Shown: piece after piece, positions 1 to 12,044 of the stretch
Position numbering within the stretch: the stretch's first letter is position 1
Layout: the number at the start of each line of letters is the position of its first letter
Source of the DNA: Rhynchonema sp. JSB1_4
Lineage: Eukaryota; Nematoda; Chromadorea; Monhysterida; Xyalidae
NCBI GenBank assembly: GCA_030248065.1
Contig: JASAMV010008011.1
Location: 1-64,000 of the forward strand
Direction: 5' to 3'
Length of the DNA: 64,000 bases
Position numbers and translations under genes: made by a program
Notes under the pieces: generated by a model
Seen by the model: only the letters and a program-made list of their open reading frames with translations
The model's database searches: none
Told to the model about the DNA's origin: nothing

Positions 1-66
1 TGACTGAACGTGAAAATCAGGATTGATTTGATGAATTCTTATATGGTCATTGTGCGCACCACATAG
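1..66. mobile_element. Truncated copy of the TTGGTCGCAC MITE at window edge
   Basis: This is the end of the same MITE family in inverted orientation, forming the palindromic partner of 11716-11781. Its terminal repeat is slightly altered (GTGCGCACCACATAG). The rest lies outside the window. Confidence 0.75.
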
Positions 67-3000
67 CTGATCTTTCCTGAGTACCTGAGTGTGATGATAA
101 TGACCTATATACCGATTGGTCTGTGTCTCACGTTCAGAATTGCCAGCAGTGGGTGTGGATAACAGTTATTCGAGTTGTTAGACCGCATGTCACCAAAACT
201 CTAAATGAACCGATTTTGGTGAGATTGTATTCTGGTAAACCCACATAACACCATAAACAATGGATTATTTGCTGTTCCAGAATTTGAGATTTGCATCTGA
301 AAATTTGGGGTTCGGGAGCGATTTGCGCTCAGAAACGTGTCATTTGCCTGCTGCAATTCGGGTTTGCCCGAGACTCAGAGATCTAGGTGCCTGGGGAATT
401 TTGAAGACAAACCCTGCCATGATGGATAATGGTACAGTCGTCGGCTGAAGTGGTCAACTCTCTTCGTCAACTCAGCAACTCCTAAATGAGCGTGAGAAAG
501 TGAACATGGGAGTTGACGACATTTCCATTAGCCGACATTTGTAATCTATCGCAACAAACAAAAAGTTCCAGGTTCCCGCCACTCCGGCCGCGACAGTCTA
601 CGCGGGGTATCGCACACGTCCAAGCAGCAACTGGCCAAGCCCACCACACATCAATATGATCCGGTTATATCCACTACGATCGCGCAACAACCACACTTGG
701 TGCAGCACGCAGTCAATGGTCAGTTTCGAATTGGGATTTGGTTAGATTCGACACACCGATATCGTCTTTTGTCTTTGTTACGGCTGTTTTTGTAAATTTA
801 TGATGTACAGTAGTACCCAATCTGTGCTTGATGCTATCTTTGACAATGTTTGGTCTTTGTCAATTCTCTCGGCGTACTTCATTCCAATGTTTTCGATGCA
901 AGTTCAAAATGAACCAACATTAATTCTGATGCTCCTCGGGCTTGACGGTCGTAACCCAGGCTCATGCTATCCTGTTTTTGCCCGTTCTCACGCTGCATTT
1001 CTTCCAAGTGGACGTTTTTTTTGGCAAATTCTCAATCGCTTAGCCCAATGTATGTATGTATCAGCCCCGAAAACACGTGCTGGCTTGGCTGGTCAAAGCA
1101 CTGATATTTCACCCGTGGTATATAAACTTGAAAATGGGTTGTGGTGCACTATTGCTTTCAGTAGCTGGTGTCGCCACAACAAACAAACACAAAAAATCAA
1201 CGTATCAAATCGCTTCTCTCTCATGAACGCCCGTCATCTAAGAGGCCATAAATAGAATTTCAATCAAAGTGAAGTTTTCGAACATTTTCAAATGTCCTTC
1301 AGCGTAGTTGCGCTTGCGTTATTGAACTCTAGTTCTTGGCGCGCAGTAGCGTGTATGAAATTCTGTCAGTGACGATATCGTAGCGCACAATTGGATTTCT
1401 GTGGAAGAAGGTAAGATATACTCGTATCTACGTATATCGGGTACGTATTATAATTGACCTTCAATGAAAGACATACAAGATGACATGAGCGCGATTTATT
1501 TCTGTCGCAGAGTACGTCACACATAATGTTGCGTTCTGTTTGCGTTTGTTTTTTATTGTTATGTGTTCAGATTTTCCCGCAGCATCGGTTTGTTTTTCCG
1601 AAGTTTGTAGCTCGTTCGGTTTTGCTACATTTACTTATCTTTATGGTGTATTTTTCAAAGATGGCCAGTGGTGAAAATCGCCGCTTGACTCAAACACAAA
1701 ATGCCGATTTCAAAATTTAACTGGCTGGCGATTTCGAAACCGAAGTTGTGTTATTTTTGAGGTAAAATGATCAGTTACGCGCACGCGGCGCAAGTTTGTG
1801 AACTTTTGAGCTACTAAAGTATGAAAATTACGTGGAAAGCAGTTTATCAATCTGATAATTTAGCAAAGTGCGCAACTTAGTCGGATTAGGCGATAACCAC
1901 GACCTGGCCTTCAAGTGGTGATTTGGAAATCTCAAGTGGCGAAATCGCCAATTCAGTTGACTATTAAAAACTATTCTCACCTTCGCAGCAGGAAAAAATT
2001 GTGTCAGAAAAGAATGTGCCCTTTCAATATCAGGTCTTTTGGCTCTGACCGCCCCAACCCTCACCTCAGTGGGGCAACGTTTGCCAGATGACAGCACCAG
2101 CACACCTGGAACGACTGAAAACTTAGCTGGCTTCTCTGTAGCTTGTTTCCCGTTTCGATCCTGGTACCGACGCAGCGGCGTCAGAAGCTCAGAACTGGTC
2201 GGTAACTAGCCAACCAAGATTATTCATCCATGTTTTGCTTTTTTTGCGTCTAGTTCTGTTTTTAGACCAAATTCAACCGCAACATACTTGGTATGCGAAC
2301 GCTGTTGCAACGCCGACACTGCTTTATTTAGCAATCGCCTGACTTGTCCGATCTATTTTTGCTCGCGAGCTCATTCCGTGAATTAGTACTGTATGCGCTG
2401 GGACGTTTGTTTTTTCTTCTGCTTGTAGGGGTTGCCGTATTTTTGTCGAGTGAACGGTTTAGTGATTGAACGTCAGTTGTCAGTTCAAACCATTTGATGG
2501 TTTTTCTTAACAGGGCTGGTTTGATCCAAAAATCCAATGCTTGTTTTCCAAGATCTGGCGTTGGTGGAGAAATAAAATATAAAATGTGTTCATCAAACAA
2601 GTGTTGTATGCCTCTTTTGGCCCTGGCCCTGTTTTGCGTCAAAATTTGGCTGTTTTTTTCAGCGGTGTGGCTTTTTTGTATCAAACCGTTGCCAGGTGCG
2701 TAATGTACGTTTTTGGAAAATCCGGCAAGCACACAATTGTACCGTTTTATTTGCATCGCAAATTTTTCCTAGGATTATGAGCAGTGAACGAATTTCCTGT
2801 TTAGTTTATGACTCATTCCCTCATTCAGCTGCCATATATTTTCTCGGTTTCGTGTAATTTTATGCATTCAAATGGGAAAAATGTGCCAGTACTTTTGCGG
2901 CATCACATTTTTGAAAGCATGGCTCCAGTTCCTTACTAATTCACTTGCGTAATAGTTAATCCCTTGTTTACTGTGGTTTTTACTTTTGTCACTGTTAATA

Positions 3001-3622
3001 GAATTAGTAAATACAACGTGGTATTCTGGAGATTCACGGATGGAGTCGTAAACCTAGTGCGGGATTGGGTTGTATTTGGTGTTACGGCAGTGTTCATACA
3101 CATAGGTGGGGTGCATACAGCTATGGAGTACACTGTGGCCTTGGTGCTTCACAGCGTGTGTGTGAATGTACTTCTATTTATTCTTTCTTTGTGAATCTCC
3201 ACGTGCTGAACGGTGGTAAGGTTTGTGGGTACCTTATTTGCATTGAGGGATTAATTAGCAAGGAATGGTGGCCATATTTGCAATATGGGCCCTGATAACC
3301 TCCTTTTTTCTTTTACTGTTTCTCAGAATGCCTACCCTCATCTAGCCTATTGACCTCTCTTTTACCTTTATTGTAGCCGATATTTGTACTCGTATGAGCT
3401 GTTATTTCTTGCAGTTATCCTTGCCTACGTATGCAGGGCCTGGTAAATGTTTTTGTTTTGACTTGACGTTATGTTTGTTGTTTTTTGTTTCACATTTCTG
3501 TTGAGCGAATTTGGCACAGAAGCTGCTCATATAGACAATATGCTGAATTACAAGAATTTTTCAGCAAATATTTTTTTGCTATATATTTGATCCACAGAAT
3601 TTTTATTGAATCCCAATTTCAG

Positions 3623-4387
3623 AACGACCCGCCGTTGCGCAGCCACCAAAATCAGCCACCGATGTGCATCATCAGCATCGTGCCCCATCCGCGCAAAAAT
3701 ATCAGGGTGAGTTGCGACGTGGATTGGTAGCAATCTGATGCATTCACAGCAGGGTTGTTTTCAAAATGACCTACTTTCTCATTACTGGTTAATTTGCAAA
3801 ATATCTACTGGCTCATTCTTTTTTTGGTACTGGCTCCGTGAAGTTCTACTTTCTCTCATTTGCCCAAAATCTACTGGCACGTTTAAAGTTCTTAATGACT
3901 CAATGAACCAGCAAAATGGCAAAAAACCGCGTTCGCAGTGAGGATGTCGTGGTGCACCTCCTGTCTCGAAAAACGCGGCGAAACGGGCTACCATAATTAC
4001 CAGTAGCGTGCCACCGTGGCAAAAGTCTCCCTGTCAAATCTCAATATCAAGTTACACAATTGTTGTAGTGGACAGTTTCAAACCTCTATTTTCAAGTCAT
4101 TCTGTTGGATGTAAACCAGCGGGTCGTCGGTGCGAAACGAGACGAATGACGAAAGCTGAATGTAAATAATTATAATAATAAATTCGAAGAATGAAATACC
4201 AGAGAACCTAGCTTACTGGCCAATGTTTCACCAGTTTACGCTTTTAACCACAGACCCCTATCCGTCAAAATCGGCAGTCGATATCCATCGCGCCCCGCAG
4301 CCGTTTATAGTGCCCGAACCACGCGTGGTCACGAGTGTTGGTGATCTAGCGACCACATCACAGCAAAGGAGGGTATCGGGCAGGAAG
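3623..4387 (+). CDS. KIND-gene exons 14-15, intact copy in left palindrome arm
   Basis: Two exons are seen. Exon 14 (3623-3706, 84 bp) follows a TTTCAG acceptor, ends before GTGAGT, and reads RPAVAQPPKSATDVHHQHRA and onward. Exon 15 (4254-4387, 134 bp) follows an ACCACAG acceptor, ends before GTGTGT, and reads PYPSKSAVDIHRAPQPFIVP and onward to VSGRK. Phases join exactly: exon 13 of the minus-strand KIND gene ends with one G, exon 14 starts with AA (giving Glu), exon 14 ends with G and exon 15 starts with AC (giving Asp). The composition (Pro, Ser, Gln, His) suits a disordered linker. These exons lie on the plus strand, opposite the rest of the gene, because this is the inverted copy. Joining exon 13 to these exons is inference. 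Confidence 0.7.
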
Positions 4388-4752
4388 GTGTGTAATTTTT
4401 AGACGCTTTTTTGGCTATTTTTGTTTGTTTGTTTTTTCAATACTGGTTCTGAGTATGTTTATGGTCTTTACATTGACTTTCGATAGTGAAACCGTTTTGC
4501 AGTGTATATTTGCCAGCGTTGTTTTCTTCATCGACATTCGTCAGTACCATTCCATGCAATTAATATTTAAATCGGGGACCTGCTTTAGTTGTACTGAATA
4601 TTCTTTTTTTTGACCGAAATTTACTGGTTCCGTTTGATCATGTCACAAAAAGTGGATGTACCGAAAAAGCTGTGTCATTTATTGCAGCACTACGCTGTGC
4701 TTTGAGTCATATTTATGCCAATAAGGTTTTCGTAACTCTTTTTTGTCTGCAG

Positions 4753-4898
4753 ACCCCTTCACATTCGTACTTTTATACAAACCCCCGGAATGTGCTTATC
4801 ACTCGCCGCAGGGCCTATTTGGTCGCTTCATCAAAAACAATAACAACACAGCCACAGTTTTGTTTGCTCGCGTCCATAATTCGTTTTTTTGCTTCCGG
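4753..4898 (+). CDS. Candidate further exon at inner edge of left arm
   Basis: This exon follows a TCTGCAG acceptor and ends before a GTAAAA donor. It is open in one frame for 48 codons after two leading bases, starting PFTFVLLYKPPECAYHSPQG. The hydrophobic start and the absence of stops suggest coding sequence, perhaps the beginning of a folded domain after the linker. I do not recognise the family. It needs a preceding exon ending in phase 1, which exon 15 (phase 0) does not supply, so an intervening exon is unseen or the call is wrong. Palindrome homology breaks within it: the right-arm counterpart degenerates after about 35 bases. Confidence 0.35.
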
Positions 4899-5301
4899 GT
4901 AAAAAAATTATTGAAATAACATGCCTGCCACGCCACCGCCACTTTCCTTCCTTTCAACCAATACAAACTTGCTTAATGTTGGCCATTTCTTGGCCATTTT
5001 GAAACTGTAAGCGCTTTGTCATGAGGTTTGAAGTGTCTTGTTTTCATGCCTTCTCATGGTTCTCAATTTTATGAAGTTTTTGTCTCCTTGTCTGTAGCTC
5101 ACACATCCAAGCGGGATCTCTGAGTGGTGAAAAACGCATTTTTGTATCCTTTGCGAGAGCGACGTTTATTTGGTATTCAAAAGCGGGCATAACTAGGTCA
5201 GCAAGAATTTAAAAGACTTCAAGTTCAATAGAGTGCTGTGTTTGGTGGTGCGACTTTTACCCGATATTTTTCCAGCTCGCACACGCAAAATGGTGGCCGT
5301 C

Positions 5302-5908
5302 GAAAATCCCGAAAAAAAATCCCGAAAAAAATCCCGAAACGAAAAATCCCGAAAAAAAAATCCCGAAAAGCAAAAATCCCGAAAAAATCCCGAAAAATAA
5401 AAAGGTGTAGAAATGGACCAAATTTTTTGTCAGAAGTTGGCATTCATGTAGCTGGTGCTCAGGCTTGCATTCAGGGTTAGGCTTAGGCTTAGGCTGCCAG
5501 CCAGGAAGACCTGTTCATACGAAGAAAACATCAATAAAAATACACATGCTCAGGCTTTATTTCAGGCTTAGGCTTAGGCTTAGGCTGCCAGCCAGGAAGA
5601 CCTGTCCACGTAAAGGAACTATCCACAAAAATACAACGCCCAGGCCTTCATTCAGGGTTAGGCTTAGGCTTAGGCTGCCAGCCAGGAAGACATGACCGAG
5701 CGAGAATTTCAATATCTTGAGCCCCAACTGATCTATTGCCCAAATTATGGACTCCAACTACATGAATACCCCTTTCTGCACCTTAAACTTTGTATTTTTC
5801 CTCAATTTCATTTTTCGGGATTTTTGCTTTTCGGGATTTTTTTTTCGGGATTTTTATTTTTCGGGATTTTTTTTCGGGATTTTTTTTTCGGGATTTTTTT
5901 TTCGGGAT
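5302..5908. repeat. Foldback of TCCCGAAAA / TTTTCGGGA arrays
   Basis: About 95 bp of repeated TCCCGAAAAA units (5302-5397) is mirrored by about 95 bp of repeated TTTTTCGGGA units (5812-5908), able to form an imperfect hairpin. The 400-bp loop holds the 90-bp minisatellite. Short open frames here are repeats of K/S/R/P or F/G/D and are not genes. Confidence 0.8.
5457..5697. repeat. 90-bp minisatellite with TTAGGC runs
   Basis: There are 2.7 tandem copies of a unit of about 90 bp, starting at 5457, 5548 and 5638. Each copy contains a run of TTAGGC hexamers followed by CTGCCAGCCAGGAAGAC. TTAGGC is the telomere hexamer of nematodes, but only about three hexamers occur per unit, so this is an internal minisatellite and not a telomere. 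The third copy shares TTCATTCAGGGTTAG with the perfect palindrome at 50937-50995. Confidence 0.85.
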
Positions 5909-6646
5909 TTTCGACCCCACCCCGCAAAATATGCGCGTCCGTTTTTTTTAGCTTGTAAGAGTGACCAGTAGGCCCTTGGGAATGTGGGGCCAATGCTGAA
6001 ATGTTGGAGTATTTCTCAAAGCTGGAACGCGTGCTCGATGTCGTTTTTTGGCCGGTACCGAAAAACATACCACAAATAGCAAAAAAACAGGGCGCTGACA
6101 GCTTGGCGGCTCAGCTTGAAGCGTATTTGACATGCGCACTGGAGCACCCATTCAAAAGTTGTGCCTCTTTTTTTGGCTGTTTTGACGCAAAACACAAAAT
6201 GCCAAACAATCATGGTGGTTCGTTTGATATGGGTGCACGTGATATTTTGCGCTTTTCTGTGCGTTTTGATCAATATTGGTGTGTTTGGGATTTGCGACTG
6301 TTGCAAACTGTATCCTAAAGTGAGGGGTACATCATTGTTTCTTTTCGTTATACCCATCCGTGCCGGCTAATTACTACTGTTCTGTTCAGTTTAGTACTAT
6401 ACTAAGCCGGCACTGAACGCAATTACTGTCTGTTCGTTTTGTTTGGCTCAGTCCCATAGGAATCTTCATAGTAGAAACGCTGGAGGGCTATCTTTGGGTG
6501 TTGCATGCGCACTTCCGGCATTTTGAGCATTGTGGCAAACTTCGGTACCAAAATGAACGGTGTATCTGGTCAAATCTTACTTCATTTGATGACCACAAGT
6601 CTCATTTGGTGTGCGCTTGGCATTACCTCTATACCAGCGCTGTGGC

Positions 6647-6960
6647 TACTTTTGCGGGGCGGGTAGGGTACAATACAAATTTTTTGGGCGCCTATTTTTA
6701 TATGCTATAAAGTGCATATATATCGCACGTAGCGCGCGATTTTTTTTCACTTTTAAGGGTTTTCGGTCGAAATTTGGGCATTTTTTGACCGAAAAATGGG
6801 CATTTTGAGGGCAAAAATCGGGGCGGGTAGGGTACAGAGGGGGCGGGTAGGGGGTAGAGGGGGAGCGGGGCGGGTAGGGTGGAGTGTACATGCCGGGGCG
6901 GGTGGGGGTAGGACCGAGCGGGCGGGTAGGGGGTAGTATAGGCCGGGGGGGAGGAATTGG
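6647..6960. mobile_element. Partial G-rich hAT-type MITE (CAGTGCTGTGGC family)
   Basis: The left end, CAGCGCTGTGGCTACTTTTG followed by repeated GGGCGGGTAGGGTA, matches the start of the complete 102-bp element at 20325-20426. An internal GTAGCGCGCGA motif resembles the central GCGC hairpin of the other families. No matching right end was found, so the element is truncated or its end has decayed. Confidence 0.55.
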
Positions 6961-7015
6961 GACCCCCTCCCCCCCCGGAGATTAAGAGTTTTTTTGGGAG
7001 GGGAGGAAGATGGGG

Positions 7016-10000
7016 GTGTATAAGAGAATGAGGGGTTGCAGAAAAAGAGTTACGAAAACCTTATGGCATAAATATGACTAAAGCACAGCGTAGTGCTGCA
7101 ATAAATGACACAGCTTTTTCGGTACATCCACTTTTTGTGACATGATCAAACGGAACAGTAAATTTCGGTCAAAAAAAAGAATATTCAGTACAACTAAAGC
7201 AGGTCCCCTATTTAAATATTAATTGCATGGAATGGTACTGACGAATGTCGATGAAGAAAACAACGCTGGCAAATATACACTGCAAAACGGTTTCACTATC
7301 GAAAGTCAATGTAAAGACCATAAACATACTCAGAACCAGTATTGAAAAAACAAACAAACAAAAATAGCCAAAAAAGCGTCTAAAAATTACACACCTTCCT
7401 GCCCGATACCCTCCTTTGCTGGATGTGGTCGCTAGATCACCAACACTCGTGACCACGCGTGGTTCGGGCACTATAAACGGCTGCGGGGCGCGATGGATAT
7501 GACTGCCGATTTTGACGGATAGGGGTCTGTGGTTAAAAGCGTAAACTGGTGAAACATTGGCCAGTAAGCTAGGTTCTCTGGTATTTCATTCTTCGAATTT
7601 ATTATTATAATTATTTACATTCAGCTTTCGTCATTCGTCTCGTTTCGCACCGACGACCCGCTGGTTTACATCCAACAGAATGACTTGAAAATAGAGGTTT
7701 GAAACTGTCCACTACAACAATTGTGTAACTTGATATTGAGATTTGACAGGGAGACTTTTGCCACGGTGGCACGCTACTGGTAATTATGGTAGCCCGTTTC
7801 GCCGCGTTTTTCGAGACAGGAGGTGCACCACGACATCCTCACTGCGACGCGGTTTTTTGCCATTTTGCTGGTTCATTGAGTCATTAAGAACTTTAAACGT
7901 GCCAGTAGATTTTGGGCAAATGAGAGAAAGTAGAACTTCACGGAGCCAGTACCAAAAAAAGAATGAGCCAGTAGATATTTTGCAAATTAACCAGTAATGA
8001 GAAAGTAGGTCATTTTGAAAACAACCCTGCTGTGAATGCATCAGATTGCTACCAATCCACGTCGCAACTCACCCTGATATTTTTGCGCGGATGGGGCACG
8101 ATGCTGATGATGCCATCGGTGGCTGATTTTGGTGGCTGCGCAACGGCGGGTCGTTCTGAAATTGGGATTCAATAAAAATTCTGTGGATCAAATATATAGC
8201 AAAAAAATATTTGCTGAAAAATTCTTGTAATTCAGCATATTGTCTATATGAGCAGCTTCTGTGCCAAATTCGCTCAACAGAAATGTGAAACAAAAAACAA
8301 CAAACATAACGTCAAGTCAAAACAAAAACATTTACCAGGCCCTGCATACGTAGGCAAGGATAACTGCAAGAAATAACAGCTCATACGAGTACAAATATCG
8401 GCTACAATAAAGGTAAAAGAGAGGTCAATAGGCTAGATGAGGGTAGGCATTCTGAGAAACAGTAAAAGAAAAAAGGAGGTTATCAGGGCCCATATTGCAA
8501 ATATGGCCACCATTCCTTGCTAATTAATCCCTCAATGCAAATAAGGTACCCACAAACCTTACCACCGTTCAGCACGTGGAGATTCACAAAGAAAGAATAA
8601 ATAGAAGTACATTCACACACACGCTGTGAAGCACCAAGGCCACAGTGTACTCCATAGCTGTATGCACCCCACCTATGTGTATGAACACTGCCGTAACACC
8701 AAATACAACCCAATCCCGCACTAGGTTTACGACTCCATCCGTGAATCTCCAGAATACCACGTTGTATTTACTAATTCTATTAACAGTGACAAAAGTAAAA
8801 ACCACAGTAAACAAGGGATTAACTATTACGCAAGTGAATTAGTAAGGAACTGGAGCCATGCTTTCAAAAATGTGATGCCGCAAAAGTACTGGCACATTTT
8901 TCCCATTTGAATGCATAAAATTACACGAAACCGAGAAAATATATGGCAGCTGAATGAGGGAATGAGTCATAAACTAAACAGGAAATTCGTTCACTGCTCA
9001 TAATCCTAGGAAAAATTTGCGATGCAAATAAAACGGTACAATTGTGTGCTTGCCGGATTTTCCAAAAACGTACATTACGCACCTGGCAACGGTTTGATAC
9101 AAAAAAGCCACACCGCTGAAAAAAACAGCCAAATTTTGACGCAAAACAGGGCCAGGGCCAAAAGAGGCATACAACACTTGTTTGATGAACACATTTTATA
9201 TTTTATTTCTCCACCAACGCCAGATCTTGGAAAACAAGCATTGGATTTTTGGATCAAACCAGCCCTGTTAAGAAAAACCATCAAATGGTTTGAACTGACA
9301 ACTGACGTTCAATCACTAAACCGTTCACTCGACAAAAATACGGCAACCCCTACAAGCAGAAGAAAAACAAACTTCCCAGCGCATACAGTACTAATTCACG
9401 GAATGAGCTCGCGAGCAAAAATAGATCGGACAAGTCAGGCGATTGCTAAATAAAGCAGTGTCGGCGTTGCAACAGCGTTCGCATACCAAGTATGTTGCGG
9501 TTGAATTTGGTCTAAAAACAGAACTAGACGCAAAAAAAGCAAAACATGGATGAATAATCTTGGTTGGCTAGTTACCGACCAGTTCTGAGCTTCTGACGCC
9601 GCTGCGTCGGTACCAGGATCGAAACGGGAAACAAGCTACAGAGAAGCCAGCTAAGTTTTCAGTCGTTCCAGGTGTGCTGGTGCTGTCATCTGGCAAACGT
9701 TGCCCCACTGAGGTGAGGGTTGGGGCGGTCAGAGCCAAAAGACCTGATATTGAAAGGGCACATTCTTTTCTGACACAATTTTTTCCTGCTGCGAAGGTGA
9801 GAATAGTTTTTAATAGTCAACTGAATTGGCGATTTCGCCACTTGAGATTTCCAAATCACCACTTGAAGGCCAGGTCGTGGTTATCGCCTAATCCGACTAA
9901 GTTGCGCACTTTGCTAAATTATCAGATTGATAAACTGCTTTCCACGTAATTTTCATACTTTAGTAGCTCAAAAGTTCACAAACTTGCGCCGCGTGCGCGT

Positions 10001-11781
10001 AACTGATCATTTTACCTCAAAAATAACACAACTTCGGTTTCGAAATCGCCAGCCAGTTAAATTTTGAAATCGGCATTTTGTGTTTGAGTCAAGCGGCGAT
10101 TTTCACCACTGGCCATCTTTGAAAAATACACCATAAAGATAAGTAAATGTAGCAAAACCGAACGAGCTACAAACTTCGGAAAAACAAACCGATGCTGCGG
10201 GAAAATCTGAACACATAACAATAAAAAACAAACGCAAACAGAACGCAACATTATGTGTGACGTACTCTGCGACAGAAATAAATCGCGCTCATGTCATCTT
10301 GTATGTCTTTCATTGAAGGTCAATTATAATACGTACCCGATATACGTAGATACGAGTATATCTTACCTTCTTCCACAGAAATCCAATTGTGCGCTACGAT
10401 ATCGTCACTGACAGAATTTCATACACGCTACTGCGCGCCAAGAACTAGAGTTCAATAACGCAAGCGCAACTACGCTGAAGGACATTTGAAAATGTTCGAA
10501 AACTTCACTTTGATTGAAATTCTATTTATGGCCTCTTAGATGACGGGCGTTCATGAGAGAGAAGCGATTTGATACGTTGATTTTTTGTGTTTGTTTGTTG
10601 TGGCGACACCAGCTACTGAAAGCAATAGTGCACCACAACCCATTTTCAAGTTTATATACCACGGGTGAAATATCAGTGCTTTGACCAGCCAAGCCAGCAC
10701 GTGTTTTCGGGGCTGATACATACATACATTGGGCTAAGCGATTGAGAATTTGCCAAAAAAAACGTCCACTTGGAAGAAATGCAGCGTGAGAACGGGCAAA
10801 AACAGGATAGCATGAGCCTGGGTTACGACCGTCAAGCCCGAGGAGCATCAGAATTAATGTTGGTTCATTTTGAACTTGCATCGAAAACATTGGAATGAAG
10901 TACGCCGAGAGAATTGACAAAGACCAAACATTGTCAAAGATAGCATCAAGCACAGATTGGGTACTACTGTACATCATAAATTTACAAAAACAGCCGTAAC
11001 AAAGACAAAAGACGATATCGGTGTGTCGAATCTAACCAAATCCCAATTCGAAACTGACCATTGACTGCGTGCTGCACCAAGTGTGGTTGTTGCGCGATCG
11101 TAGTGGATATAACCGGATCATATTGATGTGTGGTGGGCTTGGCCAGTTGCTGCTTGGACGTGTGCGATACCCCGCGTAGACTGTCGCGGCCGGAGTGGCG
11201 GGAACCTGGAACTTTTTGTTTGTTGCGATAGATTACAAATGTCGGCTAATGGAAATGTCGTCAACTCCCATGTTCACTTTCTCACGCTCATTTAGGAGTT
11301 GCTGAGTTGACGAAGAGAGTTGACCACTTCAGCCGACGACTGTACCATTATCCATCATGGCAGGGTTTGTCTTCAAAATTCCCCAGGCACCTAGATCTCT
11401 GAGTCTCGGCAAACCAACCGAATTGCAGCAGGCAAAATGACACGTTTCTGAGCGCAAATCGCTCCCGAACCCCAAATTTTCAGATGCAAATCTCAAATTC
11501 TGGAACAGCAAATAATCCATTGTTTATGGTGTTATGGTGGGTTTACCAGAATACAATCTCACCAAAATCGGTTCATTTAGAGTTTTGGTGACATGCGGTC
11601 TAACAACTCGAATAAGCTGTTATCCACACCCACTGCTGGCAATTCTGAACGGAGACACAGACCAACGGTACATCAGGTCATTATCATCACACTCAGGTAC
11701 TCAGGAAAGATCAGCTATTGGTCGCACAATGACCATATAAGAATTCATCAAATCAATCCTGATTTTCACGTTCAGTCAGTC
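7016..11781. repeat. Right arm of giant inverted repeat
   Basis: This is the reverse complement of 1-4790, separated from it by about 2.2 kb of unlike sequence. It lies directly downstream, in minus-strand terms, of exon 13 of the KIND gene, so its minus strand should hold that gene's next exons. Those exons are present at 8073-8155 and 7395-7526 but each has frameshifting single-base losses relative to the left arm. The homology ends inside a 276-bp MITE (11718-11993), only because the left counterpart runs off the window. Confidence 0.95.
7395..8155 (-). pseudogene. KIND-gene exons 14-15, frameshifted copy in right arm
   Basis: These are the same two exons as at 3623-4387, but in the orientation and position expected for the next exons of the KIND gene. 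Exon 14 is 8073-8155 (83 bp, one base short) and exon 15 is 7395-7526 (132 bp, two single bases short). Splice sites are unchanged. The missing bases shift the frame, so the copy in line with the upstream exons cannot be read through while the inverted copy can. The losses may be genuine decay, or uncorrected indels of long-read sequencing in a collapsed or foldback assembly. Confidence 0.65.
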
Positions 11782-11993
11782 TTAACCACTGTGCTATTTG
11801 TGATTTTCACAAAACATTTTCAGCTGAAAATAATCTAGCAGATCAACCACGTTGCCGCAGGTCTGAAACATTCCCTTTACTACATGCTTTCGTGTGCGAT
11901 CACGCAACGCAACGTCACCGCCCCGTCACTTTACCGCTTTTCGATTCAGGAAAAAAAATTTGACCAATTCTTATAAGGTCATTGTGCGACCAA
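11718..11993. mobile_element. 276-bp MITE, TTGGTCGCACAATGAC ends, TA target
   Basis: The terminal inverted repeats TTGGTCGCACAATGAC and GTCATTGTGCGACCAA are bounded by TA on both sides, a Tc1/mariner-like target. Three full copies lie in the window (here, 33331-33605, 40721-40995), with fragments at 1-66 and about 54886-54909. This copy straddles the outer limit of the giant palindrome visible in the window. Confidence 0.85.
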
Positions 11994-12044
11994 TATCTAG
12001 TTAATGCACCAAACAAAAATAATAACACTACGTTCCGAGCTCAC

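Larger units (their letters stand above)
1..4790. repeat. Left arm of giant inverted repeat
   Basis: The sequence from the window edge to about 4790 is the near-identical reverse complement of about 7016-11781. Paired positions sum to roughly 11,785 throughout, so the arms are colinear. The differences I can see are scattered 1-2 bp indels and a few substitutions. Homology fades between about 4750 and 4790, inside a likely exon. The arm holds intact copies of two exons of the KIND-domain gene on the plus strand (3623-3706 and 4254-4387). The left limit lies outside the window, where position 1 is already inside a MITE copy that also occurs at 11718-11993. It may be a genuine inverted duplication or an assembly foldback. 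Confidence 0.95.
4791..7015. other. Spacer of giant palindrome
   Basis: Unlike the arms, this spacer is not duplicated. It holds a foldback of TCCCGAAAA and TTTTCGGGA runs around a minisatellite (5302-5908), about 600 bp with no recognised content (6000-6600), and a G-rich MITE fragment starting near 6647. I see no convincing gene apart from the candidate exon at 4753-4898. Confidence 0.6.

Noticed and set aside
800..1255. 151-codon open frame, mirrored at 10522-10977
   Set aside because: It is present twice only because of the palindrome. No family resemblance, splice context or codon signal was seen.
1828..2190. Open stretch on minus ending at a GTGAGAATAG donor-like site (mirrored at 9600-9949)
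   Set aside because: It reads plausibly for about 70 codons but its phase does not connect with exons 13-14 of the KIND gene and it would run opposite to the intact exons in that arm.
2328..2756. 142-codon open frame on the minus strand, mirrored at 9022-9453
   Set aside because: The mirrored copy shifts frame near the end, and no domain is recognisable. Nearby frames of similar quality overlap it.
5466..5500. Telomere sequence
   Set aside because: Only about three TTAGGC hexamers per unit inside a minisatellite; not a telomeric array.
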